Of a stretch of 9,995 bases of DNA, positions 1 through 7,191 are shown piece by piece. Source of the DNA: Candidatus Omnitrophota bacterium (GTDB lineage: Bacteria; Omnitrophota; Gorgyraeia; Duberdicusellales; 4484-171); the NCBI GenBank assembly GCA_016939345.1, contig JAFGHG010000214.1:1-9995 (forward strand), written 5' to 3'. A model generated the notes under the pieces. That model searched no databases and was not told the origin of the DNA. It saw nothing but the letters and a program-made list of their open reading frames with translations. Made by a program: the position numbers and the translations under genes. Position 1 is the stretch's first letter. Each line of letters begins with the position of its first letter.

Positions 1-7
1 AAGGAGG
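1..7 (+). promoter_or_regulatory. Ribosome binding site of the aldolase gene
   Basis: The first seven bases, AAGGAGG, are a full match to the anti-Shine-Dalgarno complement. They end four bases before the ATG at 12, a slightly short spacing, and fix that ATG as the start. Any promoter lies outside the window. Confidence 0.85.
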
Positions 8-11
8 ATTT

Positions 12-1415
12 ATGATCTACAAAACTGAAAGTGAGCTTCTCAATAATGAGGCCATATCTGAACAAAACGACAAGATAACCATAAAAAATCTGGAAATACT
101 CCAGAAAAAAACCGTTGATGATTTAGTTGATACTATAATACTCGGGCAAGACCCTCACTTACGCAGACTGGCTTTTTGGACTGCCCACAACCTTGGAGAA
201 CAAATCGGGATACTGCCCTCCTCAATAAACTCTCTGTACGAAGCCATGGGCAAAAATGAGCTTTCAGGCTTTACTGTCCCGGCTATGAATATACGAACCT
301 TGACTTACGACCTGGCCAGGGCAGTATTTCGCTCAGCTATAAAAATAAACGCTGGCGCATTTATATTCGAAATTGCCAAGAGTGAAATAGGCTACACTGA
401 CCAGAGGCCACTTGAATATAGTTCGATAATAATTCTCGCTGCCATAAAAGAAGGCTATAAGGGTGCGATTTTTATTCAAGGTGACCACTTTCAGGTCAAA
501 GCCAGCAATTATTTAAAAAATCCGGACAACGAGATAAAACCATTAAAAGAATTGATCCAGGAGGCCATAGATGCTGGGTTTTATAATATAGATATTGATA
601 CGTCTACTTTAGTAGATCTTTCCAAACCAACTCTAGACCAGCAACAAGAACTAAATTACAGATTATGTGCAGACTTTACCCAATTTATCCGAAAACTTCA
701 GCCAGAAGGCATCGATATATCTATAGGCGGAGAAATAGGTGAGGTCGGCGGTAAGAACTCTACACCTGATGAGCTTAAAGCTTTTATGGATGGCTACAAA
801 AAAGAATCAGGCAGTGAAAAAGGGATATCAAAAATCAGCATACAGACCGGCACCAGTCACGGAGGAGTCGTTCTTCCCGATGGTTCCATAGCCAAGGTTA
901 GCATAGATTTTGACACACTGATGAACCTTTCGCAAATATCCAGAAGCGATTACGGCATGGCTGGAGCTGTACAGCATGGAGCCTCAACCCTTCCCAATGA
1001 GGCATTTCATCGATTTCCCGAAGTCGGATGTGCTGAAATTCATTTAGCTACCCAATTTCAAAATATTGTCTATGATTATATGCCTCTGCCTTTAAAAGAA
1101 AAAATTTACAGCTGGCTACATGAAGAGTGTTCTTCAGAAAGAAAGGAAAAATGGACAGATGACCAATTCGTCTATAAAACAAGGAAAAAAGCCTTGGGTA
1201 AGTTCAAAAAAGAAATCCATAGCTTAAAATTTGAAGAAAGAGAAAAAATTTCCAAGGTGCTGGAAGAAGAATTTTCTTTCCTTTTTGAACAGTTAAAAAT
1301 AAAAAACACCAAACCGATGGTAGATAAATACGTCCAGGCTAAAGCACTGCATAAGACTAAGGATTTTTTTCTAAAAGAAGAACGAGACCTTGGAGTATTG
1401 GAAGGTGCAGATTAA
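12..1415 (+). CDS. Class II ketose-bisphosphate aldolase family protein (fructose-/tagatose-bisphosphate aldolase-like), long form
   Basis: A 467-residue cytosolic protein of the zinc-dependent class II aldolase family, which reversibly splits a ketose 1,6-bisphosphate into dihydroxyacetone phosphate and an aldehyde phosphate. The catalytic core spans about residues 85-365. FIQGDHF carries the expected catalytic Asp158 and zinc ligand His159. GGEIGEVGG (239-247) supplies the acidic zinc-site residues. TGTSHGG provides His283 and QHGAS provides His322, the remaining zinc ligands. The segment EIHLATQFQ (342-350) aligns with KVNVATELK of GatY/KbaY enzymes, but the usual substrate-contacting Asn is His344. 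About 85 N-terminal and 100 C-terminal residues, the latter charged and helical-looking, flank a core that alone is the size of the common ~285-residue enzymes. A strong Shine-Dalgarno sequence supports the start. ilvD follows after 16 bases. Aldolase fold is very likely; the substrate, whether fructose, tagatose or another ketose bisphosphate, is not settled. Confidence 0.85.
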   Translation: MIYKTESELLNNEAISEQNDKITIKNLEILQKKTVDDLVDTIILGQDPHLRRLAFWTAHNLGEQIGILPSSINSLYEAMGKNELSGFTVPAMNIRTLTYDLARAVFRSAIKINAGAFIFEIAKSEIGYTDQRPLEYSSIIILAAIKEGYKGAIFIQGDHFQVKASNYLKNPDNEIKPLKELIQEAIDAGFYNIDIDTSTLVDLSKPTLDQQQELNYRLCADFTQFIRKLQPEGIDISIGGEIGEVGGKNSTPDELKAFMDGYKKESGSEKGISKISIQTGTSHGGVVLPDGSIAKVSIDFDTLMNLSQISRSDYGMAGAVQHGASTLPNEAFHRFPEVGCAEIHLATQFQNIVYDYMPLPLKEKIYSWLHEECSSERKEKWTDDQFVYKTRKKALGKFKKEIHSLKFEEREKISKVLEEEFSFLFEQLKIKNTKPMVDKYVQAKALHKTKDFFLKEERDLGVLEGAD

Positions 1416-1420
1416 CATTT

Positions 1421-1428
1421 AGGGAGGT
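1421..1428 (+). promoter_or_regulatory. Ribosome binding site of ilvD
   Basis: AGGGAGGT, lying in the 16-base gap after the aldolase stop and ending three bases before the ATG at 1432, is a strong Shine-Dalgarno sequence. It sets the ilvD start and fits co-transcription with the aldolase gene. Confidence 0.8.
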
Positions 1429-1431
1429 AAT

Positions 1432-3087
1432 ATGCTCTCAGATAAAATAAAAAAAGGGCTGGAAAGGATGCCAAACCGTGCTCTTCTTTACGGAACAGGG
1501 TTGCATCAATCCCACATGAATAGGCCGTTTATCGCTATCGCCACTTCCTTTACAGATTTCATACCCGGGCATATCAATATGCGGACCTTGGAGAGGTATA
1601 TTGAAAGAGGCGTAGAAAATGCCGGCGGAACGCCTTTTCTTTTCGGTGTTCCGGGAATATGCGACGGCATTGCTATGGGCCATTTAGGCATGAAGCATTC
1701 CTTGCCCTCAAGAGAATTGATAGCTGACATAATCGAAAGCGTTGCCTCTGCTCATTCTGTAGACGGCATTGTTCTTTTAACTAACTGCGATAAAATAACG
1801 CCGGGGATGATCATGGGAGCTTTAAGATTAAATATTCCAACAGTGGTAGTCACAGCTGGCCCAATGCTCTCAGGCCGATACAGACAGAAAAGGCTTTCCT
1901 TGGTAAGAGATACCTTTGAAGCAGTCGGTAGGTTTAAAACTGGTGACATCTCTGAAACTGAAAGAAAAGAACTTGAAATAGAAGCTTGTCCCTCCTGCGG
2001 TTCATGCCAGGGCATGTACACGGCAAATACTATGGCCTGTTTAACCGAATCATTAGGTTTATCATTACCCTTTTGCGCAACTACTCCGGCTGTCCTGAAT
2101 AAAAAAATACGCATAGCTTATGAAAGCGGGCAAAAAATACTTTCCTTAATCAAGGATAATATCAAACCGAGAGATATAGTAAATAAAAAATCCTTGTTTA
2201 ATGCCATTACCGTCGACATGGCTTTGGGAGGCTCGACAAATACAGTCCTTCATCTTATGGCCATTGCTGATGAGGCTAAAGTAGAAATTTCTCTTGATGA
2301 TTTTGACAGAATAAGCAGACACACTCCTCATATATGCAATATCCGGCCCGGAGGAGAACATTTTATGGAAGACCTTCATTTTGCAGGAGGCATACCAGCT
2401 GTTTTAAAAAGGCTGACCTCTCTTATGCAAAATAATCAGACAATCTCAGGAACCGACATAAAAGATATTGCTAAAAATGCTTCTGTATATGATGATGATG
2501 TCATAAGGCCTATAAATAAAGCATATCATAAAGAAGGAGGCATTGCTGTTTTGTACGGCAACATTGCTCCGGAAGGCTGTGTTATAAAACAATCTGCAGT
2601 TGACGCCGATATTCACTACTTTAAAGGTAAAGCAAAGGTCTTTGATTCCGAAGAAGAAGCTATGTCAGCCATATTAAGCAAGAAAATTAGTAAAAATAAT
2701 GTAGTTGTAATCCGTTATGAAGGCCCCAGCGGAGGACCCGGCATGAGAGAAATGCTTTCTCCTACCAGCGCAATTGTCGGTATGGGCCTGCATAAACACG
2801 TAGCCCTGATAACTGACGGTAGATTTTCCGGAGGTACTAGAGGCCCATGCATAGGACACATCTCTCCCGAGGCTGCTGCTGGAGGGCTTCTAGCAGCTGT
2901 TAAAGACGGAGACCAGATAGTTATTGATATAAAAAAACGTAAAATCGAACTTTTAATCCCTCAAGCTCAGATTAAAAACCGTCTCAGCAGGCTTAAACAT
3001 CCGCCTTCTAAAGCAAAATCCGGGTATTTAAAAAGGTATTCAAAACTGGTTACTTCAGCCTCTACCGGAGCTGTGTTTAAGACTTGA
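1432..3087 (+). CDS. ilvD: Dihydroxy-acid dehydratase
   Basis: This 551-residue cytosolic iron-sulfur enzyme dehydrates 2,3-dihydroxy-isovalerate and 2,3-dihydroxy-3-methylvalerate to the 2-keto acids, the third common step of valine, isoleucine and leucine synthesis. Family signatures are complete. SFTDFIPGH (39-47) is the form seen in E. coli-like enzymes, lacking the first cluster Cys of the plant/mycobacterial [2Fe-2S] type. TNCDKITPGM (117-126) carries cluster ligand Cys119. CPSCGSCQGMYTANTM (186-201) carries cluster ligand Cys192. DGRFSGG starts at 462 and is followed by IGHISPEAAAGG. The length is typical of the 550-560-residue bacterial group; E. coli IlvD is longer. The missing first Cys suggests an oxygen-sensitive [4Fe-4S] enzyme, which is inference. 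No other branched-chain gene is in the window. The end, reading AVFKT-stop, is repeated in degenerate form 71 bases downstream. Confidence 0.96.
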   Translation: MLSDKIKKGLERMPNRALLYGTGLHQSHMNRPFIAIATSFTDFIPGHINMRTLERYIERGVENAGGTPFLFGVPGICDGIAMGHLGMKHSLPSRELIADIIESVASAHSVDGIVLLTNCDKITPGMIMGALRLNIPTVVVTAGPMLSGRYRQKRLSLVRDTFEAVGRFKTGDISETERKELEIEACPSCGSCQGMYTANTMACLTESLGLSLPFCATTPAVLNKKIRIAYESGQKILSLIKDNIKPRDIVNKKSLFNAITVDMALGGSTNTVLHLMAIADEAKVEISLDDFDRISRHTPHICNIRPGGEHFMEDLHFAGGIPAVLKRLTSLMQNNQTISGTDIKDIAKNASVYDDDVIRPINKAYHKEGGIAVLYGNIAPEGCVIKQSAVDADIHYFKGKAKVFDSEEEAMSAILSKKISKNNVVVIRYEGPSGGPGMREMLSPTSAIVGMGLHKHVALITDGRFSGGTRGPCIGHISPEAAAGGLLAAVKDGDQIVIDIKKRKIELLIPQAQIKNRLSRLKHPPSKAKSGYLKRYSKLVTSASTGAVFKT

Positions 3088-3140
3088 AAAAAACTAATGA
3101 TCAGAGCAAGACAGGCATGCTTAAAGCAGTGGCGCAGAAA

Positions 3141-3158
3141 GCAGTTTTTAAAACTTAA
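3141..3158 (+). repeat. Degenerate direct repeat of the ilvD 3' end
   Basis: The 18 bases here match the last 18 bases of ilvD (3070-3087) at 14 positions. Both copies translate to AVFKT followed by a stop: GCT GTG TTT AAG ACT TGA against GCA GTT TTT AAA ACT TAA. All four differences are therefore synonymous or stop-for-stop. The second copy is in another frame, 71 bases on. Reading back in its frame gives KTGMLK at residues 9-14 of a 24-residue frame from TTG 3084, which resembles KSGYLK near the IlvD C-terminus. It may be the shrunken relic of a second ilvD tail or a chance match. No transcription terminator is apparent in the rest of 3088-3178. Confidence 0.45.
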
Positions 3159-3178
3159 TTTTAATATAAAAGTTCCTA

Positions 3179-3207
3179 TTGACACAGAATAGGGGCTTTG
3201 CTATCAT
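3179..3207 (+). promoter_or_regulatory. Sigma70-type promoter of the mre operon
   Basis: The -35 box TTGACA (3179-3184) is a perfect consensus. After exactly 17 bases comes TATCAT (3202-3207), five of six matches to the -10 consensus, preceded by TGC (3199-3201), an extended -10 element. The 30 bases upstream (3145-3174) are almost wholly A/T and could act as an UP element. The expected transcription start, about seven bases past the -10 box, falls at 3214-3215, directly on the mreB ATG. No operator palindrome is evident around it. Confidence 0.75.
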
Positions 3208-3214
3208 TTATGTT

Positions 3215-4276
3215 ATGATACCCATACTTAATACTATTGCTAAAAGACTTAGTAATCTGCTAGGAAGCTTCTCCAGCGATATAGGCATTGATCTGGGCAC
3301 TGCTACAACCTTAGTTTATTTGAGAGGAGAAGGCATAGTCCTGTGTGAACCTTCTGTAGCAGCTATTTATAAAAATACCGGTGAATGTATGGCTGTTGGC
3401 GAAGAAGCAAAGAGGATGCTTGGCAGAACTCCCGGTTCTATAATCGCCATAAGGCCTCTCAAAGACGGAGTAATAGCTGATTTTGATGTGACCGAAGAAA
3501 TGCTGCGTCAGTTTATCCGCAATGCTCACCCAAGAAGGGCCTTTATCGGCCCCAGAATCGTAGTGGCTGTACCTTCAGGAATTACAGAGGTAGAAAAAAG
3601 AGCGGTTAAAGATTCTGCTTTACGTGCCGGGGCAAGAGATGTGATACCAGTCGAAGAACCTATAGCTGCTGCTATTGGAGTAGGTTTGCCCATAGCTGAA
3701 CCTCAAGGCAGCATGATAATAGACATAGGAGGAGGAACGACTGAAATAGCCGTAATATCATTGGGAGGCATAGTTTACGCCAAGTCTATCCGGGTCGGCG
3801 GAGATGAAATGGATTCAGCCATAGTCGAGCACATGAAAAAGAATTATAATTTAATGATCGGTGAACGGACTGCCGAAGAAATTAAAATAAAAGTTGGAAG
3901 CGCATGGCCAACTGAAGAAGAACTTACAATAGAAGTCAGAGGCCGGGATCTGATAACAGGCCTTCCTAAATTCATAAAGGCAAACTCCGACGAAATCAGA
4001 ACTGCACTGGAAATCCCCCTAAAAGAAATTGTGGAAGCCACAAAAGTTACTCTTGAAAGAACACCCCCTGAGCTTGCTGCTGATTTAATAGAACGGGGTA
4101 TAGTTCTCTGCGGAGGAGGGGCGCTTTTAAGAGGCTTGGACAAACTTATTTCAGAAGAAACCGGATTAGCTTGTTTCGTGGCTGACGATCCGTTAACAGC
4201 AGTAGCTCTTGGTACTGGAAAAATTTTAGAAGAACCAGAATTTTTAAAGAAGCTTTCCCTTGTATCTACCTTCTAG
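3215..4276 (+). CDS. mreB: Rod shape-determining protein MreB (actin-like)
   Basis: This is the bacterial actin that forms membrane-bound filaments and directs lateral wall synthesis. From the ATG at 3215 the protein has 353 residues, normal for MreB. The ATPase elements occur in order: phosphate-1 DIGIDLGTATT (22-32), VEEPIAAAIG (146-155), phosphate-2 IIDIGGGTTEIA (168-179) and adenosine site GIVLCGGGALLRG (295-307). Residues 2-18 alternate hydrophobic and polar side chains (I, L, I, L, LL against N, K, R, S) and could be an N-terminal membrane-binding amphipathic helix. An in-frame TTG at 3179 would add 12 residues, but it coincides with the -35 box, so I prefer 3215. Neither start has a Shine-Dalgarno sequence, and the promoter predicts a leaderless mRNA. 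It is the first gene of the elongasome operon and overlaps mreC by 17 bases. Confidence 0.95.
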   Translation: MIPILNTIAKRLSNLLGSFSSDIGIDLGTATTLVYLRGEGIVLCEPSVAAIYKNTGECMAVGEEAKRMLGRTPGSIIAIRPLKDGVIADFDVTEEMLRQFIRNAHPRRAFIGPRIVVAVPSGITEVEKRAVKDSALRAGARDVIPVEEPIAAAIGVGLPIAEPQGSMIIDIGGGTTEIAVISLGGIVYAKSIRVGGDEMDSAIVEHMKKNYNLMIGERTAEEIKIKVGSAWPTEEELTIEVRGRDLITGLPKFIKANSDEIRTALEIPLKEIVEATKVTLERTPPELAADLIERGIVLCGGGALLRGLDKLISEETGLACFVADDPLTAVALGTGKILEEPEFLKKLSLVSTF

Positions 4277-4988
4277 ATTTAAACCTAGATACATTTTATT
4301 CGCGTCACTCATAGTTGCTTTGGGCTTTTTTCCTCTTAAACAACCTTTAAAAGCACTATTTCTTTTTTTATCCGATAAACCTCATTTTCTGGCTAAAAGC
4401 CTTTATCAGCAAAAAAACCAAAACCTAGAAAGTGAAAACCTTGCCCTCAAACTTCAAATTAAGGAATTAGAACACTTTGCCCATGAAAACCAAAGCCTGA
4501 GAAAAGCCCTTAAGCTGGCAGAGGCTAAGGGCATAAGTATTCAGGCCGCTGACATTATAACTTTTTCTCCCACAAATTGGCGCCGCAATGCTTTTTTAAA
4601 TAAAGGAGTTAATGATAATGTTAATATCGGTGATATCGCAATTGATGAAAATGCCAACCTTTTAGGCAAGATAGTTGATGCCGGCAATGAGACTTCCCAG
4701 ATATTTTTTGCTGACGACCCAGAATTCAAATCCACAGCATTTATCGGTGAACACACATTCGGCCTCCTTTCCGGTAACTTAACCGGAGCAAAATTATTAT
4801 ATGTAGAGGATGGCGAAAATATCAATTCCGGTGATACCGTATGGATGCTGATACCCGGCAGTCAACTGATTATAGATGTCGGCAAGGTAAGAAATGTCCA
4901 AAAAAATGACAACAGTCTTTTCTGGGATATAGAAGTTTCACTGTTCACCAGAAAGCATATTTCCAAAAGGGTCTTCTTAATCCAATGA
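4260..4988 (+). CDS. mreC: Rod shape-determining protein MreC
   Basis: A bitopic inner-membrane protein whose outer part forms beta-barrel filaments and contacts PBP2 and MreB/MreD. The 242-residue product has a short positively charged start, one membrane segment at about 11-25, a polar heptad-like stretch at about 48-90 likely to be coiled coil, and a beta-rich domain from about 95 to the end. Family-like phrases include FLNKGVNDNVNIGDIAIDENANLLGKIVDA (113-141) and FFADDPEF (149-156). It is shorter than E. coli (367) or B. subtilis (290) MreC, and the usual late segment before the GxVxxV turn is diverged. The TTG start is the only sensible one: a stop lies five codons upstream and no ATG precedes the membrane segment. 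A weak AAAGAAG lies seven bases before it. It overlaps mreB by 17 bases, suggesting translational coupling, and mreD by four. Confidence 0.88.
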   Translation: MYLPSRFKPRYILFASLIVALGFFPLKQPLKALFLFLSDKPHFLAKSLYQQKNQNLESENLALKLQIKELEHFAHENQSLRKALKLAEAKGISIQAADIITFSPTNWRRNAFLNKGVNDNVNIGDIAIDENANLLGKIVDAGNETSQIFFADDPEFKSTAFIGEHTFGLLSGNLTGAKLLYVEDGENINSGDTVWMLIPGSQLIIDVGKVRNVQKNDNSLFWDIEVSLFTRKHISKRVFLIQ

Positions 4989-5461
4989 ACATAAAAATCA
5001 TAAAAGTCACGCTTTTATGCATAATCCTTTTGCTTTTTGACCTTATCCGCCCCCTGGGATACTCTCTTAACAGCGAACTAGCCATTCTGGGTATATTCTT
5101 TCTGGCTTATAATCTTGACTTGAATCATTCACTGTTACTGGCGGCTTTTTTAGGGTTATGCAAAGATTCTTTTTCTCTGGATAGGTTCTCTTTCAGCGCC
5201 ATAGAATTTCCTCTCCTGTGCATTTTGATTTATAACCTTTCTTCACTTTTTATATTTAACCGCCGGCCCTCGCAGGCCATGTTTATAAAATCCATAATTG
5301 TTTTTTTCTGCCTTCTTCTTCATGCGGTTTATTCATCGCTGCTTAATAGAGTTTTCGATTTTTACTGGTCGCTGTCATTTATTTTCCAATCATACCTTAT
5401 TTGGTTTATGATTAATTACTGCCTTAAGCAACTGGTCATCTATGAAAAAACAAGAAACTAA
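4985..5461 (+). CDS. mreD: Rod shape-determining protein MreD-like membrane protein
   Basis: This small 158-residue polytopic membrane protein is almost entirely hydrophobic, with segments at about 6-24, 31-45, 47-60, 72-91, 99-120 and 126-147, so five or six membrane passes. FLGLCKDSFSLDRF (55-68) resembles the Gly-rich, Asp-containing turn of MreD (LxGLxxDxxS). MreD sequences are poorly conserved, so the call rests on size, topology and position between mreC and mrdA. MreD works with MreC in the elongasome and helps set PBP2 activity. Its ATG overlaps the mreC stop as ATGA, and its end overlaps mrdA by 20 bases; no Shine-Dalgarno sequence is present, consistent with coupled translation. Confidence 0.85.
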   Translation: MNIKIIKVTLLCIILLLFDLIRPLGYSLNSELAILGIFFLAYNLDLNHSLLLAAFLGLCKDSFSLDRFSFSAIEFPLLCILIYNLSSLFIFNRRPSQAMFIKSIIVFFCLLLHAVYSSLLNRVFDFYWSLSFIFQSYLIWFMINYCLKQLVIYEKTRN

Positions 5462-7178
5462 AAACCGTAATTCTCCTTTTCAGGCTTACACCAACATTTT
5501 AAATTATATTTATATCACAGGTTTTCTGATTTTAGCCACGACCCTTTTTTATTTCCAGGTAATAAAAGGAGATTATTTTTCCAATCGGGCCCAAAAAAAC
5601 TACGTAAGACCGATGCTTATAAGAGCTATACGCGGCTCGATATTCGATCGTAATGGCAAAACCCTGGCCTATGATAAGGCTGTTTTTAATATCAGCGTAA
5701 TACCAAGGCAGATATACAAAGAAAAAGAATCTTTATTCAAAGAAATAAGCATTTTCTCTAATTATGATAAAAAAAATATAGAAAGAAACTATAAAAAAAA
5801 TTTTGAAAATCTTTATACCCCCGTAGATATAATAACAGACATCGATAAGTCGCTGGCCTTGAAGTTAAAAGAGAGGTTCGGCGATAATATTATCGTAAAT
5901 CCCCAGCCTCAACGCTACTATCCCTATTCATACTCATCATCTCATCTATTGGGCTATGTCAAAGAAGCTAGAATATTTTACGATCAATTAAAACAATACG
6001 GTTACAACCCCTTAGAAAGAGTCGGATTTCTTGGAATTGAACAGTTTTACGATGCCTATCTTAGAGGAGAAGACGGGGGTGATCTATTGGAGGTTGACGC
6101 TAAAGGCAGGGAGGTTGGTTTTCTTGGAAAAAGGCTGCCTAAAAAAGGCAAAGACTTATATCTAACCATAGATGCGGATATACAGGAATCTGCCCAGAAG
6201 ACCTTCGAAGATAAGACTGGAGTCTTAATATTAATGGCTTGTGCCGACGGCGAAATTATAAGCCTGTATTCTTCGCCCTCCTATAACCCTAATAATTTCA
6301 TTACCGGGGGAAAAACCTCAGTATTTTTAAATGATCCAAAAAGCCCTTTACTTAATAGAAGCATACAGTCTGCATATCCTCCTGGATCTACATTTAAACC
6401 AGTATTGGCAATTGCCGGATTAGAAGAAAAAAAAATAACACCCTATACACCCTTTTTTTGCAACGGTGAATATACCCTCGGCAATGCCCGTTTTAGATGC
6501 CTTAAATCCCATCATCAACAAAACTTGTATCAGGCAATAGCCCACTCTTGCAATGTATACTTCTATCATCTTGCCTTGCTTCTTGGGCCTCGAAGTATTT
6601 CCAAGTGGTCGATCAGGCTGGGTCTTGATTCTTATACTAATATTGACCTTCCTCACGAAAAAAAAGGTTTCATCCCCACTTTATCCTGGAAAAAAAAATT
6701 CTTAAAACAAAACTGGTATGCAGGGGATACCCTGAATCTTTCAATAGGCCAGGGATATATGCAGACAACCCCCTTAGGGCTTGCCAGAGCAATCAATTGT
6801 ATCGCTACAGGAGGAGTAATGGTCACGCCTCATTTATTAAAAAGAGCGGATGATCTATCGCCCTGGATTGATACTTCAAAAACCCTCGATATCGATAAAA
6901 AAAATTCTAATACTATTGCTCTGGCTATGAGAGAAACGGTTAGTTCTGACTCCGGTACAGCGCACATGCTTGAAGACCTTAATCTGGGTCTTGCCGGGAA
7001 AACAGGAACAGCCCAAACAGGAAAAGAATCCCACGGGTGGTTTATAGGATTTTTTCCCTTTGAAAAGCCAAAATATCTTATCTGTGTAGTCCTTGAACAT
7101 GGCGGATCAAGCCATAATGCCGTAATCTTAACACATAAATTCCTTGAAGACATAAAACAACAAGGTCTTCTCTTTTAG
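5442..7178 (+). CDS. mrdA: Penicillin-binding protein 2, elongasome peptidoglycan transpeptidase
   Basis: A class B penicillin-binding protein that cross-links peptidoglycan strands made by RodA, anchored in the inner membrane with its catalytic domain in the periplasm. The 578-residue protein has one N-terminal membrane segment (about 22-40), then RGSIFDRNG (64-72), the signature of the non-penicillin-binding pedestal region. The transpeptidase domain follows with all three active-site motifs: S316-T-F-K319 with the acylated Ser, S369-C-N371, and K520-T-G522. The stretch YAGDTLNLSIGQGYMQTTPLGLARA (426-450) is typical of PBP2. Cys340, Cys353, His357 or His358 and Cys370 are spaced like a zinc site described in Acinetobacter PBP2. 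The gene has several runs of eight or nine A. Its start lies inside the end of mreD, and rodA follows after 13 bases, the usual PBP2-RodA pairing. Confidence 0.95.
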   Translation: MKKQETKNRNSPFQAYTNILNYIYITGFLILATTLFYFQVIKGDYFSNRAQKNYVRPMLIRAIRGSIFDRNGKTLAYDKAVFNISVIPRQIYKEKESLFKEISIFSNYDKKNIERNYKKNFENLYTPVDIITDIDKSLALKLKERFGDNIIVNPQPQRYYPYSYSSSHLLGYVKEARIFYDQLKQYGYNPLERVGFLGIEQFYDAYLRGEDGGDLLEVDAKGREVGFLGKRLPKKGKDLYLTIDADIQESAQKTFEDKTGVLILMACADGEIISLYSSPSYNPNNFITGGKTSVFLNDPKSPLLNRSIQSAYPPGSTFKPVLAIAGLEEKKITPYTPFFCNGEYTLGNARFRCLKSHHQQNLYQAIAHSCNVYFYHLALLLGPRSISKWSIRLGLDSYTNIDLPHEKKGFIPTLSWKKKFLKQNWYAGDTLNLSIGQGYMQTTPLGLARAINCIATGGVMVTPHLLKRADDLSPWIDTSKTLDIDKKNSNTIALAMRETVSSDSGTAHMLEDLNLGLAGKTGTAQTGKESHGWFIGFFPFEKPKYLICVVLEHGGSSHNAVILTHKFLEDIKQQGLLF

Positions 7179-7191
7179 TCTTTTTAAAAGT

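Noticed and set aside
1752..2114. 120-codon antisense open frame inside ilvD
   Set aside because: It lies fully within a well-conserved gene on the other strand and shows no domain, so it is a shadow frame. The same applies to the antisense frames inside mreB (3844-4143), mrdA (6830-7153), rodA (7431-7736) and the radical SAM gene (9161-9457).
3088..3178. Possible intrinsic terminator between ilvD and mreB
   Set aside because: Only weak inverted repeats are present (for example AAAAACT at 3089 with AGTTTTT at 3143, 47 bases apart, and TGCTT-A-AAGCA near 3118). None is a GC-rich hairpin followed by a T run.
3097..3192. Small 31-codon open frame between ilvD and mreB (ATG 3097 to TAG 3190-3192)
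   Set aside because: It has no ribosome binding site, runs across the -35 box of the mreB promoter, and its basic composition shows no recognisable motif.
3179..3214. TTG start for mreB giving a 365-residue protein
   Set aside because: The TTG is part of a perfect TTGACA -35 box, there is no ribosome binding site before it, and the 12 added residues (TQNRGFAIIYV) are not like an MreB start. The ATG at 3215 gives the normal length and an amphipathic N-terminus.
5765..6700. Runs of eight or nine A in mrdA (near 5769, 5803, 6427 and 6690) as possible programmed slippage sites
   Set aside because: The frame is intact through all of them and the protein is complete with all motifs. Such Lys-coding A runs are expected in an AT-rich genome, and no alternative-frame product of interest is apparent.
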